Of a stretch of 64,000 nucleotides of DNA, positions 35,622-44,569 are shown piece after piece (within the stretch, counting starts at the first letter, position 1; every line of letters begins with the position of its first letter). The notes under the pieces were generated by a model. It was not told the origin of the DNA. It searched no databases and saw nothing but the letters and a program-made list of their open reading frames with translations. The position numbers and the translations under genes are program-made. Location of the stretch: NCBI GenBank assembly GCA_900498245.1, contig LS998015.1, positions 983,225-1,047,224 of the forward strand. The letters run 5' to 3'. The stretch comes from Candidatus Zixiibacteriota bacterium. GTDB lineage: Bacteria; Zixibacteria; MSB-5A5; GN15; PGXB01.

Positions 35622-36686
35622 TCAGAACTTGCCGATCACGATATCACCCGACATCGACATAAGCGATATTTTGGGTCCGCCTTTGCCGAATTCGCCGGTA
35701 AATTTAGTCCGCGATGACACCCTGGCCGTCATATCCAGGCGTGTTTCTATCGCCCCTGAAACAGTCTCTATACGCACCGAGCCGGAGGAAGTTTCCGGGA
35801 CCAAAAAATCGATCGTTCCCGAAGTCGTTTCGACGTAATACTCCTTCCGGGAATCGAGTTCCGAGCGCACCCGAACCGTCCCGGATTGCGTGATAATATC
35901 GATGGCGCCGGATTCCTGCTGAATATTGATATCGCCCGAAATTGATTTAATGCGGACATCACCGTTCATGCCATTGAGAGTCACATCTCCCGATGTTTCC
36001 GAAATGGTAATTGGTCCCCTGATATCATCGGCCCGGGTCTCGCCGGAAGTGGTATGGATGTCGATAATGCCGTCGATAACCGACAGGCGGGCCTCCGAAC
36101 TGGTGGCCGAAATGCTGACATCGCCTTTAATGTTATCCAATTCAATTTCGCCCGATACCGTTTCGACATCAATCAGCCCCGTTATATCCTGAAGTCTCAT
36201 TCCGCCCGAAGTGGTCGAAATATATGTGGACGATTTGGTTCCCGTAACGAAGACTTCGCCCGAGACATTATCGATTTCGGTGCGGCAATCGTACGGCACC
36301 GTGATAGTGTAATCGACATCACCGTATGAGTCCTCGCCGCTCCCGAACAATCTTTCCCAGAGGGAGCGGGAGCCAGGTCCCCCTTTCAGATAATTGGTTT
36401 CGACCGTAACTTGATGATCGGTTCGGGATACCCTGATTTCGATGCGGTCGGCGATTTTTTCGGCCTCTTCGGCATCGACAGCCCGCACATTTTTCACGGC
36501 GTTTATGGTTACTTTGTCGACGGCGGCGGCGGCAATCTCGATCCGCCCCGAGATATTGCTTACGGATAATTCGGCCCGGTTGCCGGTTTCGATATTTTTC
36601 TCAAACTCAAAACGATATGCTTTGCCCATGGCTGACGAGCCGGCCACCGATAAGAGAATCAAACTGCAGGCGATTGCTTTTTTCAT
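35622..36686 (-). CDS. DUF4097 beta-solenoid (toastrack) protein, exported
   Basis: The 354-residue protein has a signal peptide (KKAIACSLILLSVAGSSAMG) and at least nine repeats of about 20 residues with the core V-x-T-x-S-G-x-I (VSGEIELDN, TSGETRADD, ISGDINIQQ, QSGTVRVRS, TSGTIDFLV, VSGAIETRL, MSGDIVIG). This is the DUF4097 toastrack fold, often encoded beside sigma/anti-sigma genes and proposed to form surface or periplasmic scaffolds. It directly follows the ECF sigma gene in place of a conventional anti-sigma factor. Confidence 0.85.
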   Translation of the reverse strand: MKKAIACSLILLSVAGSSAMGKAYRFEFEKNIETGNRAELSVSNISGRIEIAAAAVDKVTINAVKNVRAVDAEEAEKIADRIEIRVSRTDHQVTVETNYLKGGPGSRSLWERLFGSGEDSYGDVDYTITVPYDCRTEIDNVSGEVFVTGTKSSTYISTTSGGMRLQDITGLIDVETVSGEIELDNIKGDVSISATSSEARLSVIDGIIDIHTTSGETRADDIRGPITISETSGDVTLNGMNGDVRIKSISGDINIQQESGAIDIITQSGTVRVRSELDSRKEYYVETTSGTIDFLVPETSSGSVRIETVSGAIETRLDMTARVSSRTKFTGEFGKGGPKISLMSMSGDIVIGKF

Positions 36687-36703
36687 GGTTCGTTCTCCTA
36701 TCC

Positions 36704-37267
36704 TTACATCGACCGGAGTTTTTTCTTCAACAGTTCCCGGGCGCGAAAAATCCTCGCCTTGACCGTCCCGATCGGAATATTCAGCGACTCCGCGATCTCT
36801 TCGTACGACTTGTCGTCTTTATGGCGATAAAGAATCACCAGGCGATATTTTTCCGGCAGAGAATCGATGGCATCCTGAATGGAAAAGCGCCGTTCCCGTT
36901 CTTCCAGATCCTTTTCCGGGCTGTAAGAATAATCGGCGACATCGATCCCGCCCTGGTCGTCGTCGGTCTGCCCGGCGCTGTCCAGGGAAAGGGTCTTGAT
37001 CCGCTGTTTGCGAAGATGATCGATGGCGGAATTGGCGGCGATCCGGTAGAGCCAGGTCGAAAATTTATATTCCGAGCGGTATGTCTCCAGCGATGCGAAC
37101 GCTTTCATAAACGTCTCCTGTACCAGGTCCGCGGCCGCCTCTTTTTCCTGAACAAATTTATAGACAATGTGATAGATTGCCGGCCGGTGGCGCTCCATTA
37201 GTTCCCGATACGCCTCCTGGCTCCCGGCCAGGGCACTCGCAATCAATTTCTTGTCTATCTCAGGCAA
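36704..37267 (-). CDS. ECF-type RNA polymerase sigma factor
   Basis: The 187-residue protein shows region 2 (ADLVQETFMKAFASLETYRSEYKFSTWLYRIAANSAIDHLRK) and region 4 (DDKSYEEIAESLNIPIGTVKARIFRARELLKKKL) of RpoE/SigW-like sigma factors. The start is TTG at 37267 with AAAGG six bases before; no good ATG is available. It heads an operon of envelope proteins, but no zinc-finger anti-sigma gene follows, so control may be unusual. Confidence 0.92.
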   Translation of the reverse strand: MPEIDKKLIASALAGSQEAYRELMERHRPAIYHIVYKFVQEKEAAADLVQETFMKAFASLETYRSEYKFSTWLYRIAANSAIDHLRKQRIKTLSLDSAGQTDDDQGGIDVADYSYSPEKDLEERERRFSIQDAIDSLPEKYRLVILYRHKDDKSYEEIAESLNIPIGTVKARIFRARELLKKKLRSM

Positions 37268-37289
37268 CCGAGCCTTTCAGTACAGGTTA

Positions 37290-37313
37290 CGTTCACTGAA
37301 TAATTCAGTTTCA
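37290..37313 (-). promoter_or_regulatory. Possible ECF-type autoregulated promoter with palindrome
   Basis: On the minus strand TGAAAC, a 16-bp spacer and CGT resemble an ECF promoter (AAC-type -35, CGT -10). The spacer contains the perfect palindrome ACTGAA-TAA-TTCAGT (37295-37309). It lies about 25 bp upstream of the TTG start, which leaves only a short leader. Speculative. Confidence 0.35.
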
Positions 37314-37447
37314 AGATAGACGCTAAGATAATAATAAACGACCCGTTTATAAACAAAAAAATCATCACCCCCGAAGCGCCCGAAGAGGTTACGAGGTCAG
37401 GGCCGCAATGACCTATTTTTGCACACTGATTATTGCCGTGGCCGACA

Positions 37448-38800
37448 TTATCGCGATGATTTGATTATCGAAACATCCCTGTCCTGATAAATCGTCGCTC
37501 CGGCAAACGACGCCCCCGGGAAATACTTCCGTTCCACCGGACCGTAAAAGACGTAATCGGCTTCGGGCGGGATCTGGCCGCTCTGAAATGCCAGGATTGT
37601 TTTGTCATAGCGCTCTTTCCAGTTAATCCCGAGATGCGCCAGATGCCCGATATACCCGATATAAACGGGGCGCTCTTCCATCACGAGCGCCAGATCTTTT
37701 TCATCGGCGGTCAAGGCCAGGAAAGAGGCCCCTTCGGGGGTATTTTTCGCGATCCAGTTCAGGGCCGGCCGGACACGGCTGTCGCTTCTGGGATAGTAAT
37801 CCCCCCTGAAAGGATTGTACTTCTGATATGCCGCCAGAAGGAAACCGATAAAAAGCAACCCGACCACCAGAACGCCCAGTAATTCGCCATTCCTCACTTT
37901 GGCTTCATTTGCGGCAATCATCATGGCCCCGCAGAAATAGATAAGAAATATCGGGAAGAATGGATTGTGATGGACGAAGGTTCCGAAAACAGCGGCTACG
38001 GCCAGAAGAATAATCATTTCCCGGCTCCGATAAACATAGGCGAGAATGGCAAAAGGAATAAGATGTTTTATAATTTCCCGCGGGTCGAAATAAATTGACC
38101 GCAAAATCATCCCGGCGGCCGGCTGTGCAGGAGCCGCCAGCCAGATATAAAGAAAGGCCAAAGCCGACCCGGCCGCTCCGGCCATAAGCAAATATAACCA
38201 TTCCCGCTTCTTCTGAATTAAGAAGAGGATGAGAAGAAAGGGAAGGATCATCATCATCATGTACCCATTCACCAGCGCCGCCAAAAATAAAGCGACGGCC
38301 CTCCCGATTATTTGACGTTCATACAGGGCTATCAGAAATAATATATAAAAGGGGGCGTGGGCGAATCCGCGAGCGATTAAATCGATTCCGGCCGAATTCA
38401 ATCCCGGCGCAAAGGTGGAGCCGGCAAACAGAATTAAAAGCGGTAGACCATATCGTTCCGGGAAATACCTTTTTAAAAGCAGCCCCGCCAAAATCAGATA
38501 AATTATTCCCAGCACCCGAATACCATTGTACGGGTTTATTATTTTCGCGAGAAGCGCCACCGGATAAAATTGCAGAAACGGCTGGGTGAGGTTGGTGCCG
38601 CTAAAGGCCGGATCCTGGGGAGGAAAATTATTCAGCAATTGCGTGCCGATGGCCCCGTAGTATAAAAAATCAACATCGGCCGGCGTGTCAAAATGAAAGT
38701 GGCGGTCAGTCGGGCTGAAGGTCCCGATCAGAAATTGCCCCAGAATATAAATAACAATGAGAGCGATGAAAATCAGAAGATTGATGTCGATCTTTTTCAT
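37448..38800 (-). CDS. Polytopic membrane protein, GT-C glycosyltransferase-like
   Basis: The 450-residue protein has about ten membrane segments and a soluble C-terminal domain (from about 345). The first loop (DRHFHFDTPADVDFLYYG) has acidic residues as in GT-C enzymes, and RVRPALNWIAKNTPEGASFLALTADE before the C-terminal region resembles the periplasmic domain of such transferases. The ATG at 38800 sits behind GGGGAG. Donor and acceptor unknown; no sugar cluster around it. It follows RNase G on the same strand. Confidence 0.6.
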   Translation of the reverse strand: MKKIDINLLIFIALIVIYILGQFLIGTFSPTDRHFHFDTPADVDFLYYGAIGTQLLNNFPPQDPAFSGTNLTQPFLQFYPVALLAKIINPYNGIRVLGIIYLILAGLLLKRYFPERYGLPLLILFAGSTFAPGLNSAGIDLIARGFAHAPFYILFLIALYERQIIGRAVALFLAALVNGYMMMMILPFLLILFLIQKKREWLYLLMAGAAGSALAFLYIWLAAPAQPAAGMILRSIYFDPREIIKHLIPFAILAYVYRSREMIILLAVAAVFGTFVHHNPFFPIFLIYFCGAMMIAANEAKVRNGELLGVLVVGLLFIGFLLAAYQKYNPFRGDYYPRSDSRVRPALNWIAKNTPEGASFLALTADEKDLALVMEERPVYIGYIGHLAHLGINWKERYDKTILAFQSGQIPPEADYVFYGPVERKYFPGASFAGATIYQDRDVSIIKSSR

Positions 38801-38836
38801 CACGCTCCCCGATTCTGATGAACTATGACCAATCCC

Positions 38837-40375
38837 TTATGATTGATAGGCCTCGGTTATGTCGGCGTTCCCCTCGGCTTCGAAAACCTTGAATTCCTGA
38901 ACCGGAATAGTCGTGTCTCGAACCAGATTGATTTTGAAGCCGTGCGCCTTCATGATTTTGCCGACCCGATTGACTTCGCTCGAGATCAAGGTCTCGGCCA
39001 TGGCCGGGTTAACGACCAGGCTGAATTTGCTGTAATGACGGTCGCTGCGGGCGCGGCGGAACCATCGCTCGATCTTGGTCGCCATAGTGTCGCGGGATAA
39101 AATCCGTCCGAAACCGTGGCAATGCGGGCAGGGTTCGGAAAGGGTGAACATGAGCGACGGGCGTATCCGTTCCCGGGTCAATTCAATCAGCCCGAATTCA
39201 TTTACGGGATTAATAGCCCTCTTGGCACGGTCGTTACGAAAAGCATTTTTAAACTCTTCGAACAGTTTGCGGCGGTTTTCCCGGCTGTACATATCGATAA
39301 AATCACAGACAATCAAACCACCAATATCCCGCAGACGAATCTGGCGGGCGATTTCTTTGGCCGCTTCCTGATTGGTTCGAAAAATGGTTGATTCCTGATC
39401 CCCTTTGCCGACAAACCGCCCCGTGTTGACATCGATCGTCACCATCGCCTCGGTTTGATCGATTACCAGGTAGGACCCCTTCTTGATCCAGACCTTCCGG
39501 TCCATCATCTTATCGATTTCCGGTTCCAGTTTGTAGAGATCGAACAATTGGGTGGCGCCTTTATAGAATTCCACTCGCTTTTTGAGATGCGGCATGACCT
39601 GACGTACATAGGCCATGATCGCCCGGTAATCAGTTCGGTTGTCAACCCGCAATTTGTCGACGTCATCGGTAAAAATGTCGCGGATTATCGAAGTCGTAAT
39701 TTCGACTTCTTTATGAATCAAAGCCGGGGCTTTCATCATTTCCGAGCGGCGTTTGAGCCGGGTCCAGAGTTTCTGCAGCCGCTTGATATCGGACCGGAAG
39801 TCTTCTTCCTCTTTTCCTTCCGCCTCGGTGCGGATGATGAGCCCGAAACCGTCCGGCCGAAGGGGCGTCAGCACTTTTTTAAGCCGCCTTTTTTCCCCCC
39901 AGTTGGAGATTCGTTTCGATACCCGGACATGATCGTCATCGGGAACCAATACCAGGTACCGTCCGGGAATGGAGACATCGGTCGCCACCCGGGGCCCTTT
40001 GGTAGATATCTGCTCTTTGATCACCTGGACCAGGATATCCTGACCCTCTTTGAGGACCGTTTCGATGCCGGCCCGGCGCCTTTTGCGGATTATTTCCGCC
40101 GGCGGTTCTTCATCGACATATTCCGAATCGAACTGCGGGCCGTCATTGACATCGCCGATATCGGAGGCGTGCAGAAAAGCCGCTTTATCCATGCCGATAT
40201 CGATAAAGGCCGCCTGCATCCCCGGCAGGACAGTTTTAATTTTGCCTTTGTAAATATTTCCGACCAATCGTTCCGCCTGGGGTCGTTCCAGATAGAGTTC
40301 CACCAGTCGTTCATCCTCGAGAATTGCGATTCTGGTTTCGTACTCGGTTGAGTTGATTACAATTTCTTTCTTCAT
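38837..40375 (-). CDS. rng: Ribonuclease G/E family protein
   Basis: The 512-residue protein begins with an S1 RNA-binding domain (IYKGKIKTVLPGMQAAFIDIG), then the RNase E/G catalytic region with IDVNTGRF and GLIVCDFIDM carrying the metal-binding aspartates, and the zinc-link CPHCHG. It lacks the long C-terminal degradosome scaffold of RNase E, so RNase G type. It trims rRNA and starts mRNA decay. Adjacent to fmt and def. Confidence 0.92.
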   Translation of the reverse strand: MKKEIVINSTEYETRIAILEDERLVELYLERPQAERLVGNIYKGKIKTVLPGMQAAFIDIGMDKAAFLHASDIGDVNDGPQFDSEYVDEEPPAEIIRKRRRAGIETVLKEGQDILVQVIKEQISTKGPRVATDVSIPGRYLVLVPDDDHVRVSKRISNWGEKRRLKKVLTPLRPDGFGLIIRTEAEGKEEEDFRSDIKRLQKLWTRLKRRSEMMKAPALIHKEVEITTSIIRDIFTDDVDKLRVDNRTDYRAIMAYVRQVMPHLKKRVEFYKGATQLFDLYKLEPEIDKMMDRKVWIKKGSYLVIDQTEAMVTIDVNTGRFVGKGDQESTIFRTNQEAAKEIARQIRLRDIGGLIVCDFIDMYSRENRRKLFEEFKNAFRNDRAKRAINPVNEFGLIELTRERIRPSLMFTLSEPCPHCHGFGRILSRDTMATKIERWFRRARSDRHYSKFSLVVNPAMAETLISSEVNRVGKIMKAHGFKINLVRDTTIPVQEFKVFEAEGNADITEAYQS

Positions 40376-40396
40376 TGCGCTTTCGGTAACCCCTTT

Positions 40397-41335
40397 CTAT
40401 CGTGCGCTTAACATTTCCCGTTCTTCGGGTCGGTAACCGCGGACAAATTCCGCGCCGGTAATTTTTGCTTTCCCTTCCGGGACCAGTTCGGTTATTTCCA
40501 CTGCGCCGGCGGCCACGGCGGTCAGCAGACGCCGTTTGCCCGGGATTATCTGGCCCGGTTCATATTTGGCCGGCAGCGGTTCGGAATAAGGCTTCGCCCG
40601 GAGGATTTTTAATTTTTTGCCACGGAAATAAGTGAAGGCCCCGGGAACCGACGACAATCCGCGGATAAAATTAATGACATTAAGGGCCGGGAATCCCCAA
40701 TCAATAGTGCAATCGTACGGCGCAAGTTTCGGCGCCGGGGTGGCCAGGGAATTGTCCTGGCGAATCGGCGTCACCCGACCGGATTCGATCAAATCCAGGG
40801 TTCGTCCCAGAACCGGCCCAGCCATCGTCGACATCCGAAGATAAAGTTCGTCGAATGTTTCTTCCGGCCCGATGGCAATTTTTTCCTGATAAATCAGGTC
40901 GCCGGTATCGACTTTTTTCTTCAGGAAAAAGGTCGAGAGCCCGGTTTCTGTCTCGCCGTTGATTAACGCCCAGTTAATTGGCGCGGCCCCCCGATATTTC
41001 GGAAGTAAAGAGCCGTGAAGGTTAATGGAACCGTGCCGAGGAATTGAAAACAGCGCCTCCGGAAGAATTCGGAACGCCACGACCACGAAAATATCGGCCC
41101 TGAAAAGGCTAATCTTTTCCAAGAATCCGGAATCACCCAGGGAGTCCGGAGTCAGGACCGGAATATCCAAAGCGAGAGCCGTCTCCTTGACCGGGGTTGG
41201 CGTCAGTTTTTGGCCCCGTCCCGTGGGCTTATCGGGGCCGGTTATGACCGCCACCACATCATGGCCGGTATTTTTGTACAAATGCTCGAGCGGTCGCCGG
41301 GCGAATTCCGGCGTCCCCATAAAAACAACTTTCAT
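40397..41335 (-). CDS. fmt: Methionyl-tRNA formyltransferase
   Basis: The 312-residue protein has MKVVFMGTPEFARRPLEHL, GRGQKLTPTPVK and the substrate loop SLLPKYRGAAPINWA followed by GETETGLS, all hallmarks of Fmt. It formylates initiator Met-tRNA using 10-formyl-THF. The ATG at 41335 is preferred to an in-frame TTG three codons upstream. It lies 33 bp after def, the usual def-fmt pair. Confidence 0.95.
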   Translation of the reverse strand: MKVVFMGTPEFARRPLEHLYKNTGHDVVAVITGPDKPTGRGQKLTPTPVKETALALDIPVLTPDSLGDSGFLEKISLFRADIFVVVAFRILPEALFSIPRHGSINLHGSLLPKYRGAAPINWALINGETETGLSTFFLKKKVDTGDLIYQEKIAIGPEETFDELYLRMSTMAGPVLGRTLDLIESGRVTPIRQDNSLATPAPKLAPYDCTIDWGFPALNVINFIRGLSSVPGAFTYFRGKKLKILRAKPYSEPLPAKYEPGQIIPGKRRLLTAVAAGAVEITELVPEGKAKITGAEFVRGYRPEEREMLSAR

Positions 41336-41368
41336 CCGAAACAATCCGCGGCGGCGGACAGATACGTC

Positions 41369-41875
41369 TTAAAGGGCGGCGGCCAGTCTTTTGAGTTTCC
41401 CTTTGAGAAGGGCGCGGGAGACCGGCGAAAAATAATCGATAAATAATTTTCCCTCAAGATGATCAAATTCGTGCAACATGGCCCGGGCCAACATACCCCC
41501 GGCATACACCGTGAAACTTTTTCCGTCAAGACCGGTCGCTTTCATTTTGACTCTTTCCGGACGGTTTATTTTCTGGTAAATACCCGGAAAGGACAAGCAA
41601 CCTTCCTCCAATACGACTTCACCTGAGGTTTCCATGATTTCGGGGTTGATAAACACCCGAACCGACTCGGTTAAATCCACCGCTGACAGATCCAGTATGA
41701 AAATTCTGACCGGTTCGCCCACTTGAGGCGCCGCCAGACCGAGCCCTTTGGCATTTTTCAGGGTGGCCGTCATATCGGCCACCAAATTTTTTACCGCCTG
41801 GTCGATTTTTTCGACCGGCTTGGCCTTTTCCCGCAAGACCGGGTCACCGTATAATACGATCGGTCGTACCGCCAC
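41369..41875 (-). CDS. def: Peptide deformylase
   Basis: The 168-residue metalloenzyme has the three family motifs: GLGLAAPQVG, EEGCLSFPG (metal Cys) and HEFDHLEG (the catalytic HExxH). It removes the formyl group that Fmt adds. Start is GTG with AGGAG seven bases upstream. Lies between yajC and fmt. Confidence 0.95.
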   Translation of the reverse strand: MAVRPIVLYGDPVLREKAKPVEKIDQAVKNLVADMTATLKNAKGLGLAAPQVGEPVRIFILDLSAVDLTESVRVFINPEIMETSGEVVLEEGCLSFPGIYQKINRPERVKMKATGLDGKSFTVYAGGMLARAMLHEFDHLEGKLFIDYFSPVSRALLKGKLKRLAAAL

Positions 41876-41892
41876 AATCTACTCCTGCAAAC

Positions 41893-42210
41893 CTATTCCA
41901 CTCGACCCGCTATCGAGGATTTCAGGAATTCCACTTTAACATCTTCGGTTAGCTTCAAGACGATGATGTTTTTTTCGTCGTTGATGGCGAAAATCGTCCC
42001 AAACATCCCTCCGTTCGTGACGACCTTATCGCCCTTTTTCAATTCACCGAGCATTCTCTCATGCTCCTTCTGCCGTTTTCTCTGGGGTCTGATAAGCAAT
42101 AAATACATTATCAAAAACAGCGGGATCAACATTCCCCAGGTGGCAATGAGGCTCCCCGCTCCGCCCTGTTCGGCGCCGGGGTTGGCCATAAACAATAGAA
42201 GAGTCTGCAA
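41893..42210 (-). CDS. yajC: Preprotein translocase subunit YajC
   Basis: The 105-residue protein has one membrane helix (MLIPLFLIMYLLLIRPQRKRQKEH) followed by the basic YajC signature and a soluble domain (LKKGDKVVTNGGMFGTI). YajC joins SecDF at the Sec translocon. The start is probably TTG at 42210 because GGAGGAG precedes it; an ATG seven codons later lacks such a site. No tgt or secDF neighbour here. Confidence 0.92.
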   Translation of the reverse strand: MQTLLLFMANPGAEQGGAGSLIATWGMLIPLFLIMYLLLIRPQRKRQKEHERMLGELKKGDKVVTNGGMFGTIFAINDEKNIIVLKLTEDVKVEFLKSSIAGRVE

Positions 42211-42240
42211 TCTCTCCTCCTGGACTATATATATAAAGTT

Positions 42241-42260
42241 CCCGTTCTATTATGAACGGG
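42241..42260. other. Hairpin in the yajC leader
   Basis: CCCGTTC-N6-GAACGGG forms a 7-bp stem 30 bp upstream of the yajC start. On the minus strand AACTTTATATATA follows. It may be a weak terminator of the zinc-ribbon gene or part of the yajC 5' leader. Confidence 0.35.
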
Positions 42261-42429
42261 CAAGCTCCTGTTAACAGCATACTAATATACCATTTCCATA
42301 TAATTAAACAAGTCAATTGTTTAAGGTAACTAACACCAAGGGCGGCAGAATGTTCCGCTATTTGAGCGGAGAAGCCGAATGGCGGCAATAAAAATGCGTT
42401 AATTATTTATCCCGCAATAACTAAATGGG

Positions 42430-42690
42430 CTACACCGTTTGTTTGGTCATTTGGTTCCAGGCGGGAAGACGTTTCATTAAGTTGTCGACTGCTTCCGCCG
42501 CTTCTTCTTCGTTCAGACCGCGGCTTTTCACTCTCATCCGGATCATGTTGGCCCGGATTACCTCTTTCGGTTTCAGTGTTCCCTTGGCGTCGACACAGTC
42601 TGTGCAGAAAGCACTTGAAAAATTACCGCGCGGGAAATCGTTTTTTTCCCTCATCACCCGGGCGCAGGTCTGGCAGGTTGATACCGGCAT
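42430..42690 (-). CDS. Small zinc-ribbon protein
   Basis: The 86-residue protein starts at ATG 42690 behind GGAG and has two CxxC knuckles (CQTC and CTDC) about 24 residues apart in a ribbon, followed by an amphipathic helical segment (GLNEEEAAEAVDNLMKRLP). It looks like a nucleic-acid- or protein-binding zinc ribbon. The specific family is not recognised. Divergent from the metalloprotease gene. Confidence 0.65.
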   Translation of the reverse strand: MPVSTCQTCARVMREKNDFPRGNFSSAFCTDCVDAKGTLKPKEVIRANMIRMRVKSRGLNEEEAAEAVDNLMKRLPAWNQMTKQTV

Positions 42691-42783
42691 CTTGTAACTC
42701 CATCGAAAAAGTTTTCGGCTTAACTGCATAGAAAAATCGGACGCGATTCCAAAAACTTTAGATGCCGGAACTTCTAAAAATGT

Positions 42784-42800
42784 TTACCGTATTACAGTAA
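42784..42800. promoter_or_regulatory. 17-bp imperfect palindrome in a divergent promoter region
   Basis: TTAC-c-GTA-t-TAC-a-GTAA is palindromic except for one pair and lies midway between the zinc-ribbon gene and the HELGH metalloprotease gene. It could be an operator; the regulator is unknown. Confidence 0.35.
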
Positions 42801-42835
42801 TAACTGGAAGATAGACACTTTCGATTGGAGCCCCC

Positions 42836-44380
42836 ATGACTTTGTCTCATGACATCAAGTATCTGGCCGTAACCGCCGGGCTATTACTTTTGGCATTTTC
42901 GGCATTTGCGCAGAGCCGGGACAGTCTTATATTCCCCGATCCCTCACATCAAATTGCCGTCGTCATTCAAGACACTTGCGACGATACGACTCTTTGCGGC
43001 AGACCGGCGCCCGATTCCGACCCGACCGCCCGAGCCATTTTGGAGCAACTACAGTTTCCCTATCATAAATCCGTTATTGCCGTCAGCCAGTGTCTGAGAA
43101 ATTTCTCGGGAGATACCGCTGGCCCCAATGTCCTGTTTCTCTCAAGCAATGAAGGTGGGTATCCGCGAACCGGCCTGATTCTTGAAGAAGGCGCCATGAA
43201 GTATTTATATCCTCATCTCAACTTTGTCGATTTGGTGCTTGACCAGAATCGGCTGAATGATGGGGCTCTTTCTATCTACTCCCATGAGTTGGGGCATGTT
43301 ATGATGAGCATAGTTGGTCTCGATTTTTCCTTCAGGCCGGACTCGAAACAGCATGTCAGTATGGGAATCACCGATTATGCCACGGCTTTCATGGAGGGGT
43401 GGGGGGAGCATTTCCAACGGCTGGCCTATGATAATGTGGAATTATATCATGCTCAATTCGATGCCCGGTTTCAGCCCGGACGCATTTTCAACCGTCTTTG
43501 GCACTCCAATCTCGATGAGGAACTGCGCGTGGACAATGTGTATGCGAATGGCTACATTTACCGCAAACTGCTTCCGGAAGTCGATACGGCGGAAATGTCT
43601 CTGGGACAGCTTATTTACTTAGAGCACACATCCCCTATTTTCGACCCCTGCCGGCTAAAGAGCGGACAGGCGATGCTTTCCTGCGAGGGAGTTTTGGCGA
43701 CCCTGTTTTACCGTTTTGACACCGATTCACTTTTGACCAATAATTACAGGGATAGGGATTTTTATAACCGGTTTCTTCTCAAACCGCTTCCCGACGATGC
43801 TGATCCAAAGGCGGTTTTCTCCCCGCTCGAAAATGTCCTTTTGAAAAATGCCTATGTCTGGAATCTAATGAAAGATCGTGTGAACGACAGCACGGTCCCG
43901 ATTATCGAATTTGTCAAAACCTGGGGCGAGGCGTTTCCTGATGAAAAAAGAAAGATCTTTTCCCTTTTTCTACTGACTACGATTGGAAAGACGGTGAACG
44001 ACAATGTCGGCCAAATTTATGAGCAGACCGCCTATTTCGGCATGGTTGGAGATATAAAAAAATACCGCGAGTTGTCGTCACAATTTATGACGGCCTTCAG
44101 CGCCCTGCGCGACAGCGTCCTGGCCGGACAACTGGCGCTTGACGGCAATCTCGGACCGCAACTCTGGGTGGAAAACAAGGATTTCATGATTCCCGCCACG
44201 ATCTTTTTCCCCGAACCGACCATCCCGCTCAATGTCAATCTCAATACCGCCTCGGTCTTTGAACTGGCCGGGTTCAAAGGGATGACTATCGACTCGGCGC
44301 AGAAGCTGGTCAAAGAGCGCGACCGCCTCGGATATTTTCAATCCGTAGAGCAGGCCAAATCGCTGGGGCTAAAATTGTAG
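42836..44380 (+). CDS. Exported zinc metallopeptidase with C-terminal ComEA-like helix-hairpin-helix
   Basis: The 514-residue protein has a signal peptide (KYLAVTAGLLLLAFSAFA) and a zincin motif SHELGH (H150, E151, H154) with downstream MEGWGEHF (E187, E191) as likely third ligand. The last 45 residues (LNVNLNTASVFELAGFKGMTIDSAQ...) match the helix-hairpin-helix segment of ComEA/T2SK-type proteins. Four to six cysteines in the first third may form disulfides. Probably acts in the periplasm or at the surface. Natural target unknown; the helix-hairpin-helix could bind DNA or protein. Confidence 0.75.
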   Translation: MTLSHDIKYLAVTAGLLLLAFSAFAQSRDSLIFPDPSHQIAVVIQDTCDDTTLCGRPAPDSDPTARAILEQLQFPYHKSVIAVSQCLRNFSGDTAGPNVLFLSSNEGGYPRTGLILEEGAMKYLYPHLNFVDLVLDQNRLNDGALSIYSHELGHVMMSIVGLDFSFRPDSKQHVSMGITDYATAFMEGWGEHFQRLAYDNVELYHAQFDARFQPGRIFNRLWHSNLDEELRVDNVYANGYIYRKLLPEVDTAEMSLGQLIYLEHTSPIFDPCRLKSGQAMLSCEGVLATLFYRFDTDSLLTNNYRDRDFYNRFLLKPLPDDADPKAVFSPLENVLLKNAYVWNLMKDRVNDSTVPIIEFVKTWGEAFPDEKRKIFSLFLLTTIGKTVNDNVGQIYEQTAYFGMVGDIKKYRELSSQFMTAFSALRDSVLAGQLALDGNLGPQLWVENKDFMIPATIFFPEPTIPLNVNLNTASVFELAGFKGMTIDSAQKLVKERDRLGYFQSVEQAKSLGLKL

Positions 44381-44569
44381 TTGGGGAAATCCCGGGAAAG
44401 GGCGTTCCCGGCTTATTGCTCAACTCCGAACCGTTACGGCTCGGGACTCGACTCTTCGGAAAGATTTCTGCAATTCGACGTTTGCCGTCAGCGTATATAT
44501 TCAAGATAAAAACTATCCATGATTTTCCATTGCGGCTCACGTAAGTCTCTGTGAGCCCGAGGAGCAATT

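Noticed and set aside
42241-42260. Riboswitch in the yajC leader
   Set aside because: A single 7-bp hairpin without conserved loops; no known riboswitch precedes yajC-type genes and nothing else supports it.
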